DNA of 64,000 nt, from contig NZ_CP037423.1 in assembly GCF_007754155.1 (NCBI RefSeq), positions 620,001 to 684,000 on the forward strand. Reading direction: 5' to 3'. The first letter of the stretch is position 1; the number at the start of each line of letters is the position of its first letter. Position numbers and translations under genes: made by a program. The DNA is from Stieleria neptunia (GTDB taxonomy: Bacteria > Planctomycetota > Planctomycetia > Pirellulales > Pirellulaceae). Shown here one piece after another: positions 58,795 through 64,000 of the stretch. The notes beneath the pieces were generated by a model that saw nothing but the letters and a program-made list of their open reading frames with translations, did no database searches and was not told the origin of the DNA.

Positions 58795-59859
58795 ATGAAT
58801 GGGTCCACTTCGATCAACAAGATGCGTCTGGGCATGGCCGTTCTGGCCGGCACGTGTCTGATTGCGGTCACGGGCTATGTGATCGCCGGTTGGTCGCTGC
58901 TCGACGCGGTGTACATGGTGGCGATCACCATTTTTGGTGTCGGTTATGGTGAGGTGCGTCCGGTCGTTGATCCCGGGCTAAAACTGTTTACCCTGGCCGT
59001 CGTGGTCGCCGGGTGCAGCAGCGGCATTTACGTCCTCGGTGGGTTCGTGCAAATGATCGCCGAGGGAGAGATCCAACGTGCTTTGGGAGCCAGACGAATG
59101 AGCCGTGGTATCGAACAGACCCAGGGGCACGCCATCATTTGCGGATACGGACGCGTCGGTCGCAGCCTGGTTGCCGAATTGCGGGAAGCCGGCGTCGACC
59201 TGGTCGTCGTCGACCGTGACACCGAACGGCTGGCCGAAGCGGAGCGGGACGGAATCCTGGTGGTCTCCGGCGATGCGTCCGAGGAAGACATCTTGCGACG
59301 AGCCGGCATCGACCGCGCCTCCGTGCTCGCCTCCGTGCTTCCCGGTGACGCGGAAAACGTCTTCGTCACCCTGACGGCACGCGAGTTGAACGAAACGATC
59401 CAGATCATCGCGCGTGGCGAATCCGAAGCGACCGAGCGAAAACTGATTCGCAGCGGTGCCAATCGAGTGGTCCTGCCGACGATGATCGGCGCGTCCAAAA
59501 TCGCTCAGCTGATCGCCTGCCCCACGGTCGAGACACTCGTCAGCGATGCCAAGGCGTTTTCGCGAATGAACCAGGACCTGGAGGCATTCGGGTTGGGGAT
59601 GATGGAAATCCCGATCGCGGCGCAGTCAGCGCTGGTCGGCTGCACAATCAAAGACATCGAGCTGACCGGCGATGGCGGGAACGTCGTGGTCGCGATCAAT
59701 CGCTCCGAAGGCGAAGTGATCCGCAATCCGAAAATGGAAGATGTCGTCGGGGCGGGCGACCGATTGATCGTCCTGTCGCACAAAGAAGACCTGCCCGCCG
59801 TCACCCGCCGCGCCGCGCAGAAATCCGAGCAGATGTCCTATCGCGGGACCCGCTATTAA
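58795..59859 (+). CDS. two-TM potassium channel with RCK (TrkA) domain
   Basis: The protein is 354 residues. TM1 (MAVLAGTCLIAVTGYVIAGW), a pore helix and the filter GVGYG at 48-52 (canonical TVGYG with Gly for Thr), then TM2 (LFTLAVVVAGCSSGIYVLGG). The RCK N domain starts HAIICGYGRVGRSL with GYGRVG at 117-122 and VVDRD acidic loop, and ends in the TrkA-C region (FGLGMMEIPIAAQSALVGCT, GDRLIVLSHKEDL). It resembles MthK-type channels gated by the cytosolic ring. Single gene; a REP-like palindrome follows. Confidence 0.9.
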   Translation: MNGSTSINKMRLGMAVLAGTCLIAVTGYVIAGWSLLDAVYMVAITIFGVGYGEVRPVVDPGLKLFTLAVVVAGCSSGIYVLGGFVQMIAEGEIQRALGARRMSRGIEQTQGHAIICGYGRVGRSLVAELREAGVDLVVVDRDTERLAEAERDGILVVSGDASEEDILRRAGIDRASVLASVLPGDAENVFVTLTARELNETIQIIARGESEATERKLIRSGANRVVLPTMIGASKIAQLIACPTVETLVSDAKAFSRMNQDLEAFGLGMMEIPIAAQSALVGCTIKDIELTGDGGNVVVAINRSEGEVIRNPKMEDVVGAGDRLIVLSHKEDLPAVTRRAAQKSEQMSYRGTRY

Positions 59860-59860
59860 A

Positions 59861-59972
59861 CAGTGGGGCAAGCTTCCAGCTTGCCATCCGGCGAGCTGAA
59901 AGCTCGCCGCGTTACCGGAATCGGCAAGCTGGAAGCTTACCCCACTTGGCAAGCTGGAAGCTTACCCCACTG
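59861..59972. repeat. intergenic palindromic repeat (GTGGGGCAAGCTTCCAGCTTGCC family)
   Basis: The left arm GTGGGGCAAGCTTCCAGCTTG pairs with GGCAAGCTGGAAGCTTACCCCAC, which is then directly repeated once. An inner GGCGAGCTGAAAGCTCGCC hairpin sits in the loop. It resembles the 24200-type repeats in layout but with AAGCTT cores. Confidence 0.75.
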
Positions 59973-60015
59973 TTTCGATTACAATTCGGCTGTTTTCATC
60001 CTCCAGGAGACAGTT

Positions 60016-61203
60016 ATGGATCGTCGTCAGTTTGCCGCTCTTTCTGCCGGGCTCGTTGCCGCCGCACATGCAGTCGGCCAGTCCGAATCAAATTCGTTTC
60101 CGGTCGCGGTGATCGGGCACACCGGCCGCGGGGATTATGGGCACGGACTCGACACCGTTTGGAAACGCATTCCCGGAGCGTCGATCGTCGCGATTGCCGA
60201 TGCCAATCCGACGGGGCGACAAAAAGAACTGCAAAAACTCGGACTCGACGCCTCCGCTGGCTACGCCGACTATCGTGAGATGCTCGCCAAGACGTCGCCA
60301 CGGATCGTTGCCGTCTGCCCGCGTCATGTCGACCAGCATCGCGACATGATCTTGGCGGCGATCGAATCGGGGGCCAAAGGCATCTACGTCGAAAAACCGT
60401 TTGTTCGAACCCCGCGCGAAGCCGACCAGGTCTTGGCGGCATGTGCCGAGCATGGCACCAAAGTGGCCGTCGCCCATCGCAATCGATACCACCCGGTGAT
60501 GAAAGTGGTCGCGGATTTGATCGCAGAAAAACGCATCGGACGCGTGCTTGAAATCCGCGGCAGGGGCAAGGGGGACCGTCGCGGCGGAGGCGAAGATCTG
60601 TGGGTGCTCGGATCACACGTGCTGAACATGATCACCGTCCTGGCCGGCAAACCGCAAAGCTGTTCTGCAATGTTGATGCAGGACGGACGCCCGGTGACAA
60701 AGCAGGATGTCCGCCAAGGGGGTGAGGGTCTGGGGCCGCTGGCCGGCAACGAACTGCACGCCAGGTTTCTGTTTGACGGAGGCTTGACCGTCTATTTCGA
60801 TTCGGTGGCCAACGACGGGACCGCGAACCACGGATTCGGTTTGCAAATCATCGGCAGCGAGGGGACGATCGCCATCCAAGCCGACCGCAATCCGCTGGCG
60901 TATTTGATCCCCGGCAATCCCTTTCAGCGTCGCGATGCGGGATCACGCTGGCTGCCGATCACCAGTGGCGGCGTTGATGTCGCCGAGCCGAACCCTGAAC
61001 TGATCCATCGGGTTCAACATCATGACGTCGCCGCGTCGGATCTGGTCCAGGCGATCCGCGAAAACCGTGACCCCTTGTGCAGTGCCGCCGAAGCCACGTT
61101 GACCGTGGAAATGATTTGCGGGGTCTTCGAGTCGCATCGCCAAGCTGGCGCAGCGGTCTCGTTCCCCTTGGCCGAGCGGGACCATCCGTTGCTTGCATTG
61201 TAA
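60016..61203 (+). CDS. Gfo/Idh/MocA-family oxidoreductase with Tat-like signal
   Basis: The protein is 395 residues from ATG 60016, with AGGAG six bases upstream. MDRRQFAALSAGLVAAAHAV is a twin-arginine-type signal. The Rossmann part follows (VAVIGHTGRGDYGHGLDTVW, IVAIADANPTGRQKE, GIYVEKPFVRTPREAD with the EKP motif) and the C-terminal sugar-binding domain (HRNRYHPVMKVV, ENRDPLCSAAEATLTVEMIC). Secreted Gfo/Idh/MocA proteins are abundant in planctomycetes and probably act on sugars. The 51-residue upstream extension lies in a repeat and was excluded. Confidence 0.9.
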   Translation: MDRRQFAALSAGLVAAAHAVGQSESNSFPVAVIGHTGRGDYGHGLDTVWKRIPGASIVAIADANPTGRQKELQKLGLDASAGYADYREMLAKTSPRIVAVCPRHVDQHRDMILAAIESGAKGIYVEKPFVRTPREADQVLAACAEHGTKVAVAHRNRYHPVMKVVADLIAEKRIGRVLEIRGRGKGDRRGGGEDLWVLGSHVLNMITVLAGKPQSCSAMLMQDGRPVTKQDVRQGGEGLGPLAGNELHARFLFDGGLTVYFDSVANDGTANHGFGLQIIGSEGTIAIQADRNPLAYLIPGNPFQRRDAGSRWLPITSGGVDVAEPNPELIHRVQHHDVAASDLVQAIRENRDPLCSAAEATLTVEMICGVFESHRQAGAAVSFPLAERDHPLLAL

Positions 61204-61292
61204 ATCACCGTCGACCGGACCTGTCCTGGACGACTTCCTACGGAAACGGTCCCCACTAGAGCAGCACGTTCCCTCTTCGTTATTCTGTATCG
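61204..61292. other. short spacer
   Basis: A spacer with no feature beyond a weak purine-rich stretch before the next start. Confidence 0.3.
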
Positions 61293-63800
61293 ATGGCGAA
61301 CAAGAAAACGAAGCGAAAACCGCCGCCACGACGTCGAAAACGACCGGCAACCCCGGCGGCTACATCGGAGCGGATCGAGAAACGCTCACAGCGAATGAAA
61401 CCGTTGATCGCGGCCGGCGAACCGATCGAGGACGCCGCCGTTTTTGATGACGCGGCCCTCAAGTCACTGCCCGAGGATCTGGCCGGTGAAGCCGCCGCGG
61501 TGTGGGAATCGCTCTCCGCGGTCGAAACGGGGGACGACAAGCGGGCGATCGATCTGCTCAGCAAAATCCCCCGAAAAAGCCCCTACAGTCAGTGGCGGAT
61601 GTTCATCCGCGGTTTGATCGATTGGTATCGCGGTGATGCCGCCAAAGCTGACGACGCTTTCTCGCGACTGGATCAAGATCGTCGCCCCGCCCGAATCGCC
61701 GCGACGCTCGTCGAGGCCAAGCAGCAGCCCGCCGCCGAGACAGTGCGCCCGGGGACGGCGTTCGCCAGGTCGGTCCTGATCGAACGACCTGCGTTGAAAG
61801 AGGCACGTGACATCCTGCTCAAGAAAGAGATCATCCCCGCCGAGATTCGAGGCGATGTGCTGATCGGTTTGGAGCGATTGAATGCACTGATCGAGTTTTT
61901 CAAAGCACATCGGCAGTTCGAACCGCGGCTCGTCGCTGCCCTCGGCGAAGAAGTGATCTCGCGACTGTTTCAGATGACCTTTGTCGACTTGTATGAGTGG
62001 GGGATCAAGGCGATCCCTGGCCCGCCGCACGATCCCAACCATACGCTTCGCAGCCATTTCTACTTTTCGCGATTTAAGAGTTCGAACGCGAAATCCGAGC
62101 GGTCTTGGGAACGCTATCTGAACGAGGAGCTGCCGAAGAACCAGCAGTTGTCTCCTGCGATGCGTGGCGCGATTGCCGCCCAATTGCATTTCGGCCGGGC
62201 GATGGAGGACATCGCGACGCTGGCCCAATCACCGTTCGCTCAACTTGGCGTCGACCCGTTTGAAGAAAACACTGACCTGGAGGAGCAGATCTTTCGCGGA
62301 CTCGAAGCTGCGACGAAGAGCTTTTCGAAATTTGAACGGGCACATCAAGAGCGGACGAAGTGGATTCGTCAATTCGCCGAAGACCCAAACCAGCGCAAGG
62401 ACGACCGGGCGTACTGGGAACAGTGTCTCGCCGAAGCGATGCGAGACTGGTCCGAAGGTGTTCCCGACAGCATCGAACCGAGATTGTGGTTGGTCGACTA
62501 TTATCTGGAAAACGAAGAACTCGACCTCGCCCAGCCCCACGTCGATTGGCTCGGAAAGTCGCGTCATAGCGATCCCCGCGTTCGAGCCACGCGTTGGAAA
62601 TGGTGCCTCTTGGAGGCCATGCGATTGTGCCGACGAAAAGCCTGGCTGGGGCAAGCCGCCGAGCAGCTCGATCAAGCCGAGGGCTGTTGGCCGAGTTGGT
62701 TGTCCCCAACCTGGTCGGGTTACCTTCGCGCCGCACTGGCCCTGCGGCAAGGCGACGCGGAGCAGTACCAACAGCGGAGGGCCGAGGCGAGGGCGGCGCT
62801 AGATGATGGAGCCGATGCCGACCTGGCCGACGCGGTGATGATGCTGGGGGCCGCCCAGCGGATGCGAGTGCCCAGTGCCGATCTCAAGCCGCTTCGCGTT
62901 CCCGTTGATGAGGCGGCGAAGAACACCTCGGCGCTCTCCTCCAAGACACTGCTTCTGGCCGGCGCGTTTTTCTACGACCTGCATCGCACCGGGCTGCTCT
63001 ATCCCGCCTATCGAATGCACGGCGGAAAATTCGCCGACGAGCTGTTCGGCCGAATCGAAACCACCGCGGAGTGCAACAAAGTTCTACAGCTGGAGGCTCC
63101 CGGGTGGCCCGCCATCTGCTGGTTGTCGACACGCACCCTGTTTGCGGGGACCTATCAACCGAAGCTCCCCGCCGGTCTGCAAAAAGCTGGAAGCAAATTC
63201 AATCCTGATCTGACCGCGGCCCTCGAACTGCAAGCGATCCTCCAGGTCCCCAGACTCAATCGAAAACCGCGGCAGCTTTCTGCCTTGGTGCGGCGGGTCG
63301 GGGATGCAGCCGATGCACAGACCGATCCGTTCCAACGACATTGGTTCCATACGTTGGTCCGTGAAGGGGAGATGGTCAGCACCGCGGATAGCGATTTCGA
63401 AGACTCCTTCCGCAAGATGTTTGAGCGGGTCATCGATGGCGTCGACCCCGATTGGGAGTCCGACGATGACGATGACTTCTACGAGGACGAGGACGACGAA
63501 GACACGTTTGACCCGTATTGCGGTTGCGAACATTGCACCCGTGCTCGAGAACGACTGGGAATCCCGCATCCGATCAACGAGGAGGATGGGGACGAAGGCA
63601 TTGATCAGCGGACGGGTCCGTCCATGCGACTCGATCCCGCAGCACTCCCCTTCGGCGAGCCCGCCGCAACGGCCAATTTAGATCCCAACGTGGAGCCTCC
63701 GCCGCCGAGCACCCCAGCGCCGCGGCCCAAGTTTGAGGTCGATCCCGAACGGCGCCGCAATCGACCGAAAAACCCCATGAAGAAACGGAAATCGCGATGA
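61293..63800 (+). CDS. large unknown protein with basic N-terminus and acidic CGCEHC tail (835 aa)
   Basis: The N-terminal 35 residues are very basic (NKKTKRKPPPRRRKRPATPA), suggesting nucleic-acid or ribosome contact. The next 600 residues are helical, with TPR-like pairs (AVETGDDKRAIDLLSKIPRK, DWYRGDAAKADDAFSRLDQD, WWVDYYLENEELDLAQPHVD-type segment near 408). The C-terminal 150 residues are acidic with an ESDDDDDFYEDEDDEDTFD tract followed by CGCEHC near 742-747, a possible metal site, and end in a proline-rich and basic tail. No signal peptide. The stop overlaps the start of a J-domain-like gene, hinting at a chaperone-linked role. No family recognised. Confidence 0.75.
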   Translation: MANKKTKRKPPPRRRKRPATPAATSERIEKRSQRMKPLIAAGEPIEDAAVFDDAALKSLPEDLAGEAAAVWESLSAVETGDDKRAIDLLSKIPRKSPYSQWRMFIRGLIDWYRGDAAKADDAFSRLDQDRRPARIAATLVEAKQQPAAETVRPGTAFARSVLIERPALKEARDILLKKEIIPAEIRGDVLIGLERLNALIEFFKAHRQFEPRLVAALGEEVISRLFQMTFVDLYEWGIKAIPGPPHDPNHTLRSHFYFSRFKSSNAKSERSWERYLNEELPKNQQLSPAMRGAIAAQLHFGRAMEDIATLAQSPFAQLGVDPFEENTDLEEQIFRGLEAATKSFSKFERAHQERTKWIRQFAEDPNQRKDDRAYWEQCLAEAMRDWSEGVPDSIEPRLWLVDYYLENEELDLAQPHVDWLGKSRHSDPRVRATRWKWCLLEAMRLCRRKAWLGQAAEQLDQAEGCWPSWLSPTWSGYLRAALALRQGDAEQYQQRRAEARAALDDGADADLADAVMMLGAAQRMRVPSADLKPLRVPVDEAAKNTSALSSKTLLLAGAFFYDLHRTGLLYPAYRMHGGKFADELFGRIETTAECNKVLQLEAPGWPAICWLSTRTLFAGTYQPKLPAGLQKAGSKFNPDLTAALELQAILQVPRLNRKPRQLSALVRRVGDAADAQTDPFQRHWFHTLVREGEMVSTADSDFEDSFRKMFERVIDGVDPDWESDDDDDFYEDEDDEDTFDPYCGCEHCTRARERLGIPHPINEEDGDEGIDQRTGPSMRLDPAALPFGEPAATANLDPNVEPPPPSTPAPRPKFEVDPERRRNRPKNPMKKRKSR

Positions 63801-64000
63801 ACGACTCAACCGCCTCCTCCGTCACCGATCCGTTCGCCGTGCTGGGATTAAAAGCCGGATGTGACGAATCCGAAGTCCGCGCGCGATACCTGGAACTGGT
63901 CCGTGAGCACCCGCCGGAAAAAGACGCCGAGATGTTCGGTAAGATCCAAGCCGCCTATCAAGCGGCGCGCGATCCCTTGTTCCTGGCCAAACAGCTGATC
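63797..64000 (+). CDS. J-domain-like protein, 5' end only
   Basis: The first 68 codons run off the window. DPFAVLGLKAGCDESEVRAR then YLELVREHPPEKD and MFGKIQAAYQAARDPL match helices I-III of a DnaJ J-domain. The HPD loop that activates Hsp70 ATPase reads HPP, so activation may be weak or lost. ATGA overlap with the 835-residue gene shows translational coupling. Confidence 0.75.
   Translation, partial: MNDSTASSVTDPFAVLGLKAGCDESEVRARYLELVREHPPEKDAEMFGKIQAAYQAARDPLFLAKQLI

Noticed and set aside
59863..60015. N-terminal extension of the Gfo/Idh/MocA gene
   Set aside because: The extra 51 codons come from an intergenic palindromic repeat. A ribosome-binding site and Tat-like signal begin at 60016.

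Overview
The window looks like a stretch of a planctomycete chromosome, probably from the Rhodopirellula/Pirellulaceae side of the phylum. The evidence is the gene repertoire: two secreted sulfatases, a cytochrome-type DUF1592 gene overlapping a DUF1552 gene, several secreted PQQ-propeller proteins, a PEP-CTERM protein, a BlaI/BlaR1-like pair, an archaeal-style XPB/Bax1 repair pair, and many short palindromic intergenic repeats. No rRNA, CRISPR array, integrase or plasmid function was seen.

Region 1 (1-15.3 kb) is accessory DNA on the 3' side of an intact tRNA-Asn gene. It holds an IS66 element (tnpA, tnpB, tnpC and a coupled accessory ORF) that cuts off a type I restriction-modification methylase gene (hsdM), then a PEP-CTERM protein and two small paralogous ORFs. 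A visibly AT-richer block at 7.2-14.9 kb follows. It is a five-gene minus-strand operon (methyltransferase, L-asparaginase, long asparaginase-like protein, aspartase-like lyase, LRR-Roc-COR GTPase) that meets, tail to tail, a two-TM coiled-coil membrane protein resembling phage abortive-infection proteins. This operon is the best candidate for an undescribed system.

Region 2 (15.3-29.3 kb) is ordinary planctomycete chromosome: tRNA-Asn with its terminator, a response regulator fused to an anti-sigma-type kinase domain, a secreted operon with a PQQ-methyltransferase-PQQ chimera, a DHH phosphoesterase and two sulfatases. A 130-bp palindromic element supplies the 3' end of one sulfatase gene.

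Region 3 (about 29.3-38.9 kb) has small unrelated genes, all on the minus strand, most secreted or membrane proteins. They are separated by palindromes of the AACGG...CCGTT type carrying CGGTGA-like and AACAATGCG-like boxes, with stop codons lying inside the palindromes. This is the architecture of an integron gene-cassette array without a visible integrase (a CALIN). Large multi-copy noncoding blocks and the second copy of the 130-bp element are interspersed.

Region 4 (39-64 kb) returns to housekeeping and secreted functions: an amidohydrolase, the XPB helicase/Bax1 nuclease pair, a BlaI repressor with a very large M56-peptidase/PQQ sensor, an Uma2 nuclease, the DUF1592-DUF1552-HEAT overlapping operon, an MBL-fold hydrolase, an SDR, a GDPD-family protein, a K+ channel with RCK domain, a Gfo/Idh/MocA oxidoreductase, an 835-residue unknown protein and the start of a J-domain-like protein at the window edge.
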